Below are positions 11,847 to 24,231 of a DNA stretch of 64,000 bases, piece after piece. Made by a program: the position numbers and the translations under genes. Below the pieces are notes generated by a model. It saw nothing but the letters and a program-made list of their open reading frames with translations, was not told the origin of the DNA and searched no databases. The DNA is from Patiria pectinifera (lineage: Eukaryota; Echinodermata; Asteroidea; Valvatida; Asterinidae): contig CM057138.1 in the NCBI GenBank assembly GCA_029964075.1, forward strand, positions 7,682,932-7,746,931, read 5' to 3'. Each line of letters starts with the position of its first letter. The stretch's first letter is position 1.

Positions 11847-13258
11847 CAGTAAAACGTCACTATAATGAACACAGCTATAACGAACATTTGGCTATAACAA
11901 ACATCCCCTTTGGCTCCCAAAATATTAAATTCTATTAATAAATACCTTGGAGAGTGGACAGCTTCTGATTGGTCAAGACTTGATCATGTGGGGGTGTATT
12001 AACATGTGGTATACAGACCGACTTCAAAAACAAGCGAAAATATATATGGCCTCTGAACTAGCGTTGATCCAGTATCATGTAAGCCAACGATTGGCCAAAT
12101 ATAAAACAGAAGATTGTAACAATACAGCCAACCACCATCGTGTGAAGACCCAGCGTGCATATGCAACACAGTTGCTACACACAAGTCTGGAAATATCGCC
12201 GAAAGGAAAGTCACAAAATTCAAGCATTCTAACTGTTTATATCGTTAAAAAGATAATTAATGGGAACAACAGTGTGAGGACCCGGTCGTGACTGCGTGAT
12301 GATGACCGGGTTGGGGGATGGCCGCTGTTAATGGACCGAGCCAAATAACAGCGGCCATCCCCCAACCCAGTCATCATCACGCAGTGAAGACCGGATCCTA
12401 AGACTGTTATTCCCATTAATAAATACCTTTTTAACAAAATAAACAGTTAAAATGCTCCAATTTTGTGACTTTCTTTCGGCGATATTTCCAGACTTTTTTT
12501 GTGTTCATGTTCATGGGCCATATTTTAACTTATGCGTGGTACCCTGTCTCTTCGAAAAGCGTTGTTATATGCACCACAGCCGGGCCCAGGCTGTGCTGGA
12601 CATTGCTGGACAACATCTTCATTGCGTACGCGTACGACATCCAGGGTTTGGACTTCTGCTGCCGTAGCGAAACAAATTACAACAATGTTTTCATATTTTT
12701 ACCTGATGGAGGAAGCTGAAATTTCGTTTACACACTCCTTGTGTCCAGAATTACAAAGATGCTTGGTTTAGGAAAGGTAAATATGTCGTTGGGCGAAGTG
12801 TTTAAAGAAAATAAATCATAGATCTACGCTTTCGTCGTAAACATCCTCAGTATACTGCACTGCTGTATGTACGATGTCCAGTCGTTTTAAAACTTCCTTA
12901 CACGCGCGCACACCCTTAGCAACTGTGTTGCGTACGCGCGCGTCAGTCTCACGCGAAGGTGGTTGAGCGCATGTGCAGTGCTGTATTGTTACAAGCTGCC
13001 ATATGACTGTTGTAAATTTGGCCAATCATTGCCTTCCATATGGGGCTGGATCAATGCTGGTTCAGGGGCCATTTTTTTCGCTTGGTCATTATCACCGTTA
13101 ATGCACGGCCACGTGATCGAGTCTCGACCAATCAGAAACCATCAACTCTCCAAGGTATTTAATAATCCCTAATAGTAATGCACAACCACTATAGGGTACA
13201 ACCACTATGATGAACATTTTTGTACGGACCCCATCGTGTGTTATAGTGACGTCCTACT
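11847..13258. mobile_element. Large fold-back element with nested palindrome
   Basis: Ends CAGTAAAACGTCACTATAAT (left) and GTTATAGTGACGTCCTACTG (right) are imperfect inverses, of the CAGTxGxACxTCxCTATAA style known from pogo/Tigger-like elements. Much longer arms follow: CCTTGGAGAGTGGACAGCTT against its inverse at about 13140-13165, GATTGGCCAAAT against 13015-13030, AATATCGCCGAAAG against 12470-12490. The centre (12294-12383) is a strong palindrome, GCGTGATGATGACCGGGTTG with GGGGATGGCCGCTGTTA, loop near 12331-12346. The right arm is about 420 bp longer, so either the left arm has a deletion or the right an insertion. Confidence 0.75.
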
Positions 13259-13460
13259 GTATAGTAAACTGATTGCAAACAGCAAGACTGCCATAGCCAA
13301 ATATTACACATCATCACATATGGGTTGTGCATTCTGTCACTTTTTTCTTTGCAAAAGAACAAAATTTCACAAAATTTCACCACTTTTCCACGACTTTCAT
13401 GATAGCTATAAATCCAAGGAGTTTCCAGGAATTGTCCATGACTGTGGAAACCTTGCTTAC

Positions 13461-13583
13461 TTGATACTGATGGCATGAGTCTGGTGCTCTGATTCCTTGA
13501 CGCTGTCTCTGACTAGGTAGCAACTGTCTGGCTTATCTTTGAGCTGATCAATGGCTGTGATGCGGTCCATTTTACCCACATAC
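13461..13583 (-). CDS. VAV: VAV exon: first half of SH2 domain
   Basis: Encodes YVGKMDRITAIDQL, then CYLVRDS and THAISIK. The invariant Trp that opens the SH2 domain is made by TG at the end of the linker exon plus the first G here, giving W-YVGKM (VAV: W-x-x-G-x-M-x-R). YLVR is the FLVR motif with the phosphotyrosine-binding Arg of strand betaB retained; HAISIK matches VAV FAISIK. Acceptor TTGACCAG, donor GTAAGC. The exon is 123 nt and leaves two bases of a Lys codon to be completed by the next exon. VAV SH2 domains dock on activated receptors and adaptor phosphotyrosines. Confidence 0.93.
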
Positions 13584-14055
13584 CTGGTCAAGAGAATACA
13601 CACTGTGTTTGAATTTGTATTACTTATGTTGTATAATTGCACTCACAAAAACTAAGGCTGTTTTGTTATTAATAACTTGGATTGAGATCTGCCCCCCCCC
13701 CCCAATTTTTTTTAAAAATAAACAGAAAATAATTAAAAGCTAGAAATGTGTTTGTCAGACAAACACCAGCTGTTTCTGCTGTTTGAAATGATATCAAATG
13801 ATATCAAGTTAGGCCAAACAAACAAAATGGTGTGTTTACGGTAATGGCCTGAAAAAAAATCCAGGTAAGTAGGTAGGGAAATAACTTTATTTTGTTTTTT
13901 TTTTTCTTTCATTTCAGACAGTTCTGCATGCTCATAAACCATGCATGTTCTTTCACACAAAAATTGTATAGAAATATCATTCAATTATTCAAGCATTCAA
14001 GATATTCAGTTGAAACATTTCATTCCAAATTAATTTGTACCATCCTAGGGTTCTC

Positions 14056-14590
14056 CCAAGGATTTTTTCAAACCTGTGGGGGGAAGTTTTGCTGTGATTC
14101 AACAACCTGCGAAGCCATGGGGGTGGGATTAAAAATGTTGAACTTTAGAAGCTCTCTGGTGCATTTTAGAGCAAATCTTGGGGAAACTTAAGAAAGGTCC
14201 TTAAAATTCAGAGGAGATCTTGTAGGCCCCTTATATTTTTGAAATTAAAGAAAAACATTAAAATTGTTAAAAGCTTCCTGAACTAGAAAAGAATGGATTA
14301 CATTTACAAGTAAGTTTCAAATTAAGAAATTAGGGTGAAGAAAAAAAATCACTTTTGCTTCCGATAACATGCCTTTCAAAATAGCGTTGGTTGGTCGGAA
14401 AAATTATTTCGCCAATTTTTTTTGGGGTGCTGATTGAATGGAGCATCATAATAAAATGGTATAGAGCAAGGAATCATGTTTATTTTGTGCCTGGATTATT
14501 TTCCTTTGCGCCACAAAAATTATCAAGACTGGCCATCAAAAGTGAATAAAACTTGCCTCACTAATTAAAAGAAAATTTAGGCAAAAAAAG
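14056..14590 (+). mobile_element. TIR transposon fragment (copy C)
   Basis: From AAGGATTTTTTCAAACCTGT onward the sequence follows the element copies at 1-370 and 16185-16580, through TCAAAATAGCG, TGTGCCTGGATTATT and AAAACTTGCCTCAC. Ends truncated; no terminal repeats kept. More diverged than copies A and B are from each other. Confidence 0.7.
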
Positions 14591-15883
14591 CATTTTGCCT
14601 GTTTCAGTAAAATGACCCCTACTGACCATTAGGTGACCTTCAATCCTGATCTGAGAAAACACCATACGAAGCTTGGGTCATTTGTCAATATGGCCATGTT
14701 TGGTTGAAATCGGACCAAGCGTTTGGGAGAAGAAGTATTTTAAAGGAGTACAAATACAAATACAGTACCTTGCTCTTTCAACGACAAAGGTAAGGAATCC
14801 AGCATCATTAACCCTCTGTGACAGATTCTGGGCCAACAGAGCCCCTTGAAAATAGAATATTTGATTTTGCTAACGCCGGCAAATGATAACATTTTCCCCC
14901 AGCACTTGAGATATGTAACCCACCGTGTGTCGTCTGACTGGAGGCTACAAATGCTGCTTTGTGGCAACAGATGCTGATTTGTTTTGTCCTAAGAATAAAC
15001 AGGTCCATTTTTACAACAAAACTTATCAAATTGTTGTGATTACTAACTCAAAATTCAAGTTGCGATCGTAACTTTCTTCGAAAATAGTCAACACGATGCT
15101 GAAAATTTTATGGACGAATCCATTCATTTCGTAAGGGGTGATTTTTAGCCCCTGCTTTGAGTTTTACATCGTTTCTTGAATACATTTCAAGAAAAAAAAT
15201 TATATTGTGACATTGAACAACTGATTATTGAATAGAGAAATATTTGGAACTCCATAAAAAGTATTAGTTATCTTTTTTTTTCTGTTTTTAAACAGCAGCA
15301 ATATTGGTAATTATTGTTCCCAAGAAAGTACACCCCTTTATTACAACAAATGGTGTGGTCCATGGGAAAGGCATGCAGCATGCATGCAACACTGCACTAG
15401 GATCATGTACGGCCGGTTGTCGATGTCGATGTCAAAGAGACAGCTTTCGCTAGCCGTACTTTTTACCGCTTCGTACCTTTTCATTGGACGTGCTTTTGGT
15501 TTGTTTATGACTTTCTTTATTGATGATTCATTTTAGCAACAGATCTTTCCTTATACCAGTACATTAAATATACATTTGAATATCATTTTTATTCTTCACG
15601 GCTCGGCGTATAAGCCGCCCTGTGTATAAGCCGCAGTAAACATTTTCATGGGCAAATTCAACGTATAAGCCGCGGCTTATATTCCAAAAATTACGGTACA
15701 TAGAAAGGTAGGCCTACTTCTATTTTTGTTTAAGCCAAATCTCAGTCCATCACCATAGGGACCTCTGGGTTGAGTTCATGTGGAATGACCTAAATGTAGA
15801 CCCCAAAAGGTACTTTCTATCATGTGAGGTCACCGAGAGGAGTAATCCTGCTTATATCAAGACACAGCAAGCCTTGTAAAGTT
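14591..15883. other. Intron, no gene supported
   Basis: Contains a phrase common in dispersed invertebrate repeats (GTTGAAATCGGACCAAGCG near 14703) and GTATAAGCCGC words at 15606-15680. A minus-strand stretch at 14762-14855 looks exon-like but fits neither VAV phase nor sequence. Confidence 0.45.
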
Positions 15884-17386
15884 CAGGGATGTGATTGGTC
15901 TGTAACAAAAAAACCTGAAAATTTTATGCATGAAGTGCAAACCCGGCGAGCGCGAAGCGCGAAGCCATTACGGCGTGGGGTCCGGGGCCCGCTTAAGGGC
16001 CCCGGAAAATTTTTGATTTTAGATGCTCCGTGGTGCAATCTGAGGCAATTACTGGGCACTTTCCTCTGAAATTCTGAAGCTGAATTTGTTTTAATTTTAT
16101 GAAGAATTTTCCCTTAAAATGTACTCTTGTTCTAATAAAGTTTTTTCTGTACTCAAAAGTTTAGAACCATGCTGTTTTCCCCAGGATTTTTTCAAACCTG
16201 TGGGGGAATTTTTGTTGTGATACAATAACCCGCGAAGCCACGGCGTGGGTTCGGGGCCCGCTTAATTTTAAGGGCCCCGAAAATTTTTGAACTTTTTGAA
16301 ATTTTTGAGGCTTTCTGGTGCATTTTAGAGCATTTCAGAGGAGATCTCGTAATTTTTTTGTAAAAAAAAAATCAAAATTGTAAACTTAAATCACTTCTGC
16401 TTCCGATAACATGCCTTTCAAAATAGCGTCGGTAGTATTGTTGGAAAAATTTATTTCTCCATTTCTATATTTGTAGTAAAGCAAGGAATCGTTTATATTT
16501 CATGTATTTTGTGCCTGGATTATTCTCATTTGCGCCACAAACATTATCAAGACTAGCCATCAAAAGTGATTAAAACTTGCCTCACCTACTTAAAAATATA
16601 TTTGAGGTGGGTCATGCCACAATTATGCTTAACGTACATCATGGCCGCTAGCGCCGCAAACATTCAGTCTGGCTGGCCGTACATAGCGCCGTACACCCGG
16701 CCGGCCCGGCGCGGTGGATTGCTGCACTGTGAACGGCCCATCCCGTGTGGCCGAAAATTCTGCTGGACTGCAGAAACACGCTACGATGTTTCTCCACAGG
16801 TTCGAGTTTTGCAATCTCGTCATTTCAATGGAAAATACATACACAAAAAATGAAGATCACGTTCTGTGAATTAATTTTAAGAAAACCGCCATCGATGGTT
16901 GTTTTACTATTTTTACGATCCAACTTCGGCCGATTGATTCCGCACGGAACGTTGAACACGAACCTGTGAGTACTTGCAGTAGTCACTGGTTCCGATCCTT
17001 CATAGCATTGATTCTGTTAGCACGCGAAGGGTACCAGTGTACCATGCTGCACTCGTCTGCACACCTGACCAGCGCAACACGTGCATCTCAAGTACCGACA
17101 CAGGAACTAGACCTACATAACCACAACCTCGGCCCCGAGCGAAAAATCACATAATCGCACTAATGGCAACCGCATGGTCTTCAACTTCGTTCTCACATTG
17201 GGTGTTCAATATGTGCGTGCGGCATACATATCTATCAACGAAGTTTATGTCCGTAAGTAAATTTCGGATATTTCGGCAAGCAAAACTCATTATGAATAAT
17301 TAATTAGCACATTCTACCCCCCTATTTTCTCTTTTGAGGCCCAAAAAACCGGATTTCCGGATAAAACCGGAGAAATCACATCCCTG
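15884..17386. mobile_element. TIR DNA transposon, complete copy with 6-bp target duplication
   Basis: Opens CAGGGATGTGATTGGTCTG and ends AAATCACATCCCTG: a 12-base terminal inverted repeat. AAAGTT stands directly outside both ends (15878-15883 and 17387-17392), a six-base duplication rather than the eight expected of hAT. Two related modules with CGGGGCCCGCTTAA follow one another inside (from about 15950 and about 16225), the second matching copies A and C. No intact transposase, so non-autonomous. Confidence 0.8.
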
Positions 17387-17819
17387 AAAGTTGGTCCCAG
17401 GGAGCAATTGGTCAGTCAGTTGGTCTGTTGATCAGTTGGCTGGTGGATTTGTGACCATCAAACACAAAATCTGTTTGAAGTGTATAGAATCCGTTCTGGG
17501 GGAACTGGAAATGGTTACAACATGTACATGTGCTGGATTTGATTCTGCAAAATTGACCTATCAGGATTCAGCCACAAGTCCTATAAACTTTGCACCAGGG
17601 AGACCGTTTTAGCCGAATTTGGGCTAAATTTGACAGATTTTTTAAATTAAAAAAAAACACCGACTTTGACAGAAAATCCAGCAGAATGAATTTTTTAGTA
17701 GATTTCTAGCAAAATTCTGCAAAATGGGTGATTCTGACAGAAAAAAAAATATAGCAGATTTGAAAAATACAGCTGATTTATTTGGAAAAGGCTTCTATTT
17801 TGTTCAAACAAACCCTTGC

Positions 17820-20800
17820 CAGTGTTGGAGTACTCGTACTCGAACTCGAATACAACTCAAGTACCAATAACTACTTGGCCCGTACTCGATCATAGATGTA
17901 ACCCTGACCCAAAAAGAGGTCTTGGGTTATAGTATTATTTTATATAACTGTGTTTACTATTTGCATAATTTCCCTTTTCTAATCTTTTATGATGTTTCAT
18001 CTTTTCTACTGGTGACTTGATCTCTTCCTACTTTTGTTAAAGCCTGTCTTTGATCTTGCCCACTTCCTGGAAGAATAGAGGATGTCTTTTGTGTCCTCTG
18101 CCTTTTTATTACTGACTGGTGCACCAGTTGTGTACCCTTCCAGGAGCTAAGCAGGATGTAGGGACACTTAATCCCTGGTTGTTGATCACACCTTGCAGAA
18201 GCTGTGAAAACCACAAACTCTGCTGAGTGTTCATCTGCCTGGTTACTAAATGACCGATCAGTATTAGAGTCTTGTGTGACAATTTGAAGTTTGACCAATG
18301 AGAGCCTGGCTAGTCATGTGATCAGGGCATGGTCTTGGTGCTAGCTGCCCCAAAATTTTAGCAGAACTTGGCATTCCTGATTCTGCCACCGTGCTGACTG
18401 CATGCCTGCCATTTTCACCAGCCATTTTTGCATCATTTTGTTTGTTCGATTGGAGGATCCTGATTCCAAGTTCCCTTCTTTTTGCACGAATGTTGGCTCT
18501 CTGTTTTAGGTAAGTTGAGTAATTATTTATAATGTTTAGATTATCATAGTCATTAACTTTTCACTGTGACTTTTGTAAGTTGTGAAGAGAATTGCTTAAA
18601 TTTGATTTTCTATGAAGTCTGGACTTCACAAATTTTAGTGAGTCTAGACAAATTTATAAGAGTAGAGACTTTGGCATTTTGTGTATATTGTTACAAAGGT
18701 TAATGATGTTCTGAGATATTCAAAAAGAATACTAAGAGAGTTATGCATCTTTTATTGCTACCTTTAGACAAGTGTTTTAGCAAACTTGTGTAGTGAATTG
18801 GATCCGTGCATTTTCTATTTTATCTTTGAAGTTACATGTAAAGGTTTGAGGTCAAACCAAAAATGAGTAATGCTCCTGATTTTATTCAGCATTGTGTACA
18901 GATTTTTGTATTTTTATGAAGTCATGATTTACCACCCATCGTATCTGTGATGTTTCTGTGGTAAACTGACTATAGTCCTACAGTCTGGACTGATTAGTTT
19001 TTTTTGTGTTAAAGTTCTATTCCACGGTCATGATTTACTTTTGAATTGCTTTGAGAATATTTCTTGTCAGTTGATTTGCCCAAAACCCAAAGACACAAAT
19101 TGATGTCTTGTGATAGAGTTTTGGGTTACACAAGAAAAGATGCACACTTGTGTAATATAAATTGTAGGTTCTAGTCTTTTTTGGGTGTTTGCATAATATT
19201 TTGTTATGGACCGAAACTTAGAGATCTACATTTGAGGTTATCTCATGATCAAGTTTTGGAAGTTAGTTTCCCGTACATAAACAGTTCGATTAAGAGGTGG
19301 AGTTCCTTTATTTTTATTTGTGTCTCAGGTACGAGACTGAGAAAAGTAATCCTTTGATCGTGCCTGGTTTTTAAGTCGTTCAAAGTGAATACGTTAGATT
19401 AACATCTGAGAAGTATTAGACAACAAGTTGATTTCTTTGATATTTTTTCTATGATCATGATGATTAAGAGCTTTTCTGTACATGTTAATTAACATGTAGG
19501 TTAACATTCAATTTAAAGTTTTTGCACATGCTGTGTGATTACGGAAGTGTGTTAGTTACATGTAGAAAAGTTAGCCATTTTGGTCTGACTTCGTAGTGAT
19601 AGATAATATTAGTAATGTGGCATGGACCACCATGTAACTCTCTGTTTTAGGCTAAAAAGACTGGACCGTGTCACTTCAAGGGAGAGCTAGGCGGAGCCCT
19701 CTGCGCGTTCCCCGATCTGCCCTCAAGACACCATATTGCCTGCTCCAGCACTTCTGAGATCCATCGGTATCCCCGACGTCCGAGACAAACAGCTGTCCAG
19801 CACGTCGGAGAACCATCATTTCCTTCGGCATCCAAGACATTGGAGCGACCCTAGACGCAGCCATCAGCCCTACGCCAGACACAGCCACCAGCATTGCCCT
19901 AGACAAAGCCACATCATCTGTCAAGACCTCGCAAGTATCCCTTTGTTTTACTGTACCGACAAATGACGACAGTCGTCATTTCTACTTCATCTTCAACTGA
20001 ACCTTTCATCAACTAGTCTACTTTGTCACAGCGTTCTTCCATCGTCTTCAAGCTCTTCTACACCATGTATGGACTCCCGAACTACCGCGGATGGACGAAA
20101 TCGCGAGTTTAATCATTTTTATAGTTTTGGCGCCCTTTTTTTCTGAGCTCTAGCTTTGTATTTTAAATTTTACAGGATCCTGTGTTTTCTGTGAATAATA
20201 TTTAACCTCATTGCATTCTTAATTTGTATTGCCATTGCTTGAGCCCACTTTATTTCTGGCAATAAAACATATTTCATTGTGCACGTAAATCCTGATATGT
20301 GTGAAGTCAAGAGTTCTTTTTTCAAAAAGGAGTTAAATTAATATAAAATTTGGTTCCTGTATTTTTGAAATGTGAACCATGGGTTACATAAGTACTCGAA
20401 AAAAGCACGTACTCGTAATTTTGTACTCGGACTCGTCACTTAACTCGACAAATTGTACTCGGTGAACTCGACCCCAGTCGCGCAGTACTCGAAAAAAAAT
20501 TCGGATTTTTTTTTTATACTAAACTTTGACCAAAAATTTCACAGAGTGTATATGAAAATGATGAAAGTATCGCGATGTATTCTTTATCGACTCTAAATCA
20601 ATTATTCGTGAATGGGTATTGGCAGCGCTCGCAGTATTGCTGGTGCACATTTTTTACTGTCCTATTCCTACTGAATACTACAAGAATACCAGCGAAATAA
20701 ATCGCAACCTTCTTTCCATGGGCTGCATGTGCGTTCATCACACGAGGCATTTTCTAACTAACAAGGCGCGGAAAGAGCGTATCCGTGGGGAAGAGGTTGT

Positions 20801-21231
20801 GCACATCACTCTTTGTTGGAAACGTGTAAAATAGGGAACACAAAATGAAAAGGTATTTATAAGCATTGCAAAACCGACTCTTGGCTTAACCTTCAGAATG
20901 AGGAAGATCGTCAATAAATCAAGAATTCCAAGCAAAACCAACACTTTTTAATATGTGTATGTGTTAATTTCTTGGAATGCCAGGTAATTACTTTACACAT
21001 CACATGTAAGTAACGGTGCTAATTTCCATAATGCTTTAAGTTTAAAAATGTACTCGGGATTTACTCGATATCTTTGGACTCGAACGCGGCCCGTACTCCG
21101 ACTCTGAAAAACTCGAACTCGGATTTTTGGCCCAGGACTCGACTAAAAAGTACTCGGACTCGGCCCGTACTCGGCCCTGTGTGTACTCGGAAAACTTGGT
21201 ACTCAAGTTTTGGTACTCGACTACAGCACTG
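17820..21231. mobile_element. hAT-type element, perfect 8-bp target duplication
   Basis: Starts CAGTGTTGGAGTACTCG and ends GTACTCGACTACAGCACTG, a degenerate inverted terminus of the CAGxGxTG style of hAT transposons. ACCCTTGC flanks both sides exactly (17812-17819 and 21232-21239). Subterminal regions are packed with GTACTCG/CGAGTAC words, probable transposase-binding repeats. The interior is replaced by a nested unit at about 17896-20384. No hAT transposase ORF. Confidence 0.88.
17896..20384 (+). mobile_element. Nested element with intron-like and poly(A) signals
   Basis: The insert opens TGTAACCCTGACC and ends CCATGGGTTACA, short inverted TG...CA ends. Inside, on the plus strand, are an ACCAATGAG box (18294), TCTCTGTTTTAG followed at once by GTAAGTTGAG (donor at 18510), TCTCTGTTTTAG-GCT as an acceptor at 19650, a GC-richer second segment, and AATAAA at 20261-20266. 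This looks like a promoter, exon, 1.1-kb intron, exon and poly(A) site, without a convincing ORF (longest relevant frame 76 aa at 19736-19966). It could be a solo LTR or a captured non-coding transcript. GTACTCGA flanks both sides, but that word is frequent in the host hAT ends. Confidence 0.5.
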
Positions 21232-21678
21232 ACCCTTGCACAACGGGATAGGTAGGCATACAGCCGGTCAAGCACTGAGGTTCCCTAATGTGTGCGAGTA
21301 CATATTAAAGTAATGTAGACATTGGAAGCCAGGCTAGACGAGCGCAATTTAAAAAAAAAAAAAAAATTTTAATATTTTTTAGCGGAAATTTCATGATTTT
21401 GATTTTGGTTTAAGGAAATTGTATAACATCTGCATAAGAGTGTAAGTGTTTATTATGTATTTTGTGTAATTATAGGTAATTTAGCAGATTTTTGTTAAAT
21501 CTAGCAGACTTTTGAAGTGCATCTAGCAGAATTTTCCCATGACCTTACGGTCACCCTGCAAAGGCAACAATGCATGTATCACCAACAATGCCACACTGCA
21601 TGTTACAGTCACTCTTTTTACATTACTAATATTGTGGCATGAGGCCTAACGGATCAATAAGAGACCCCAGAAACTTAC

Positions 21679-21791
21679 CACTGAGAATCCAATATGGTCC
21701 CTGGATTTGGGCTGGAGCTTCGCTTGTCATGATGAGGGCTGCGATGGCTAGAAATACCGGTAGGAACTGTCACCTCATAGTTTGGACGCTG
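21679..21791 (-). CDS. VAV: VAV exon: linker between first SH3 and SH2
   Basis: A 113-nt segment lying between acceptor TTTATTCATAG and donor GTAAGT. It reads QRPNYEVTVPTGISS, then a His/Ser/Pro-rich piece and finally TILDSQ, with TG left over. It starts in phase 0, exactly what the SH3 exon leaves, and ends in phase 2, exactly what the SH2 exon needs, so that TG+G makes the first SH2 Trp. The linker is low in conservation in the family, so the call rests on splice signals, phase and position rather than on homology. It is enriched in Ser and Pro, as expected for a flexible, possibly phosphorylated inter-domain segment. Confidence 0.85.
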
Positions 21792-21959
21792 CTATGAATA
21801 AATGAAAACCAAATCTATGATCCACTCTATTAAAATAAAGTCAATTTAGAAATCAAGAAAGTTCACTGGTTGTAAAAAGGATTGATTCACAATACAATGT
21901 AACACCAAGCATTTGCCTTGAACAGCCAACTGTCAAATTGTTTTTCAATTTTGCACGTA

Positions 21960-22110
21960 CGAGTCCCCCCCCCCCCAAAGGCTCCAATTTCTAATATGCG
22001 CGCGTTGCCGTAGCCATGCACGTCAGCAAAAGCCGCGTTGCCGCACCACTTTTGGGGCAAGCTCCATACCAGAAACCAAAGACTTTCTTTTTTGGCCTAA
22101 TCATCCATTC
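21960..22110 (-). mobile_element. MITE fragment related to 25282-25662
   Basis: Read on the minus strand: GGCCAAAAAAGAAAGTCTTT, GGTTTCTGGTATGGAGCTTG, GTGGTGCGGCAACGCGGC, then CATGGCTACGGCAACGCG, the same order as the element at 25282-25662. Only one terminus is kept. The tract starts beside a C run at 21966. Confidence 0.65.
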
Positions 22111-24231
22111 TCCATTGGTTACATGTACATGTATGGTGTGGTACCAAACAACCGTGCATGTAAATACATGTACATGTGGAAACATCATGAAAAGGACTAT
22201 ATTGTAGTCCTAAGCAAAAGATATTACACCCAATGCACATGTTTATGACCTCGCACACTTCCCATTGTGGGGTGTTCCAGTGCATTAGGGGAACAGAATT
22301 GTTCATGAAGTCCAAGTGTTGCTATGCAGTAGTATCTTAGGTTAGCTTCCAACTGTGAATCCCCAGCAAATGCCTGTTAATCTGTTAGAGGTGCCATACT
22401 CAAATCCTCATGATAAACAAAGTTTTCTTTTTATTGGTGTCTGGATTGAAGTTATGTCAACTTAATTTTTATTCTCTTGATAACAAAGCTATGCATAAGG
22501 TGTAATAAAACAAATACAACATAATTTAGGCCGAGAAAAATAGTTCTGCTTCAGATTACATGCTTTTCAAAAACAGGGTTGGTAGGTGGGAATTTTTTGG
22601 GGCTCTAGTGTCTTTAATTTCATAGGGTATTTCTTACACAGGCTGTTCCAGCAATATGCCCAAGGACTTGTGTACAAAATGCTCTGATGAGACATCTAAA
22701 ACACACACATCTACTTTACAAGACTGATACAGTCCAGTCTACTTCACCACTACATCCACCACCTACACAAATGTCACCAAACCATCATGACTTGAGCTTG
22801 ACAATAGCAGAAAAAGAAAAGGAAAGACAGAACAAGTACATGTAAGTGCTTGCACTACAACCGCTTGACTCCCTAAGCAATGAAACAGTATTTAATACTT
22901 ACACTGACGCATGCAAAAATAAAAATCTTTTTATGTGTGGATTAAAAGATCTTAATCAGGACAGTATACAATGAAAGCTTTTCACATTTGCACAAATGCG
23001 GAAAATATTGCTCTTAAGAGATATATATATATATATATATGTTGTAAAAAGTTACTGTGAATATAGTAGAGTCATTTCTGTTAATGGACCCCATGCACGC
23101 CTGTGTTCCATCTGTGAATACTGTTGCCCTCTAGGGGTACAAACTGGGAACTTAGTCAAAGTAATGGCACTACAATAAACTAAAATTGTTGTAGTGGCTA
23201 TATGAAATGACTCTGTGACATGTGGTGGCATGTGATGACGTCATCATGGTGACACATCCCAGTCTTGGTAAACCTTCCAAGTTACAACCAAATTGGACAT
23301 ACGGTTCCGTAGATAGAGACATTTGAAAATGCACCTTTGCAGTTTGATGACATCAAATTTTGGGAGATGACGACGACGATACAAATTAAAGGCAGGAAAA
23401 GAGACAAATTATCCATCACTTTTTGCACGTGGGACTAGTTTAAATCATCACATGCTTGACATGAAGTGATAAAGATCCTGCCCCGTATGGTTTTTTAGAC
23501 TTTACTAATTTATGCCCTTCTCTCTTTGACTTCTATTTTTTGTTATAGTCATCTGGATTAAGGGATGGAGATGTTTCGATTTTGAAAGCATTCCATTCTT
23601 CATAATTATTTCTCTGTTCTGTTTATTCTCTGCTCTTTTTACCATTGGGGGAAGGGGTCGCTTTTTTTCCAGGGGTCAGTTCATGTTTTGCACACTATCA
23701 GCGATGTGGTACAGAAGTCATTGTGATCTTCTTCCGTGAAAGTTGTTTGTGCTGCTGTTTGGCCAAAAACTCCATCAGGTCAGTCACCACACTATAGATG
23801 GTGTCATTCATTGCTGGAACAGTGCATAAGAACTCTCAAAACTAGAACTTGCAGTTACAAAAACAACTAGCCAGAGGAAGCGGGATCGTTTATGTTTAAT
23901 TGTTTAATTGCACCAAACTTGGGGTAGCTTTCCTGATCAAACAAAAGCCAGGTTTACCCAATGTTCGTTTGTAATAAAAACCTCTCTATTGGCTTAGACC
24001 CATTGTAATGAAAGTCCCTCTGACAGCACCATAACCGCAACACTCATTGTCAGTCTTTTACAAACCCCCCACTGGCTGCACAACACACACAGATAGGGCC
24101 TATCAGGCATTCTTCAAACCACAGCGCCGATAAATGAGCAGATTAGCATTAGCACGATAATTATTAGCACCTTCCTTCTGGATTTACTGTGATTGAGTAA
24201 ATGAAAAGGCGTTTTCAAATTGTACTCGCCA
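22111..24231. other. Intron, no gene; short microsatellite
   Basis: An (AT)n run lies at 23021-23041 and a TGACGTCA palindrome at 23236-23243. No exon, TIR pair or tandem array was recognised in the remaining sequence. Confidence 0.45.

Noticed and set aside
14762-14855. Exon-like minus segment (ALLAQNLSQRVNDAGF)
   Set aside because: The VAV linker exon at 21679-21791 already joins SH3 to SH2 in phase, and the acceptor here is weak.
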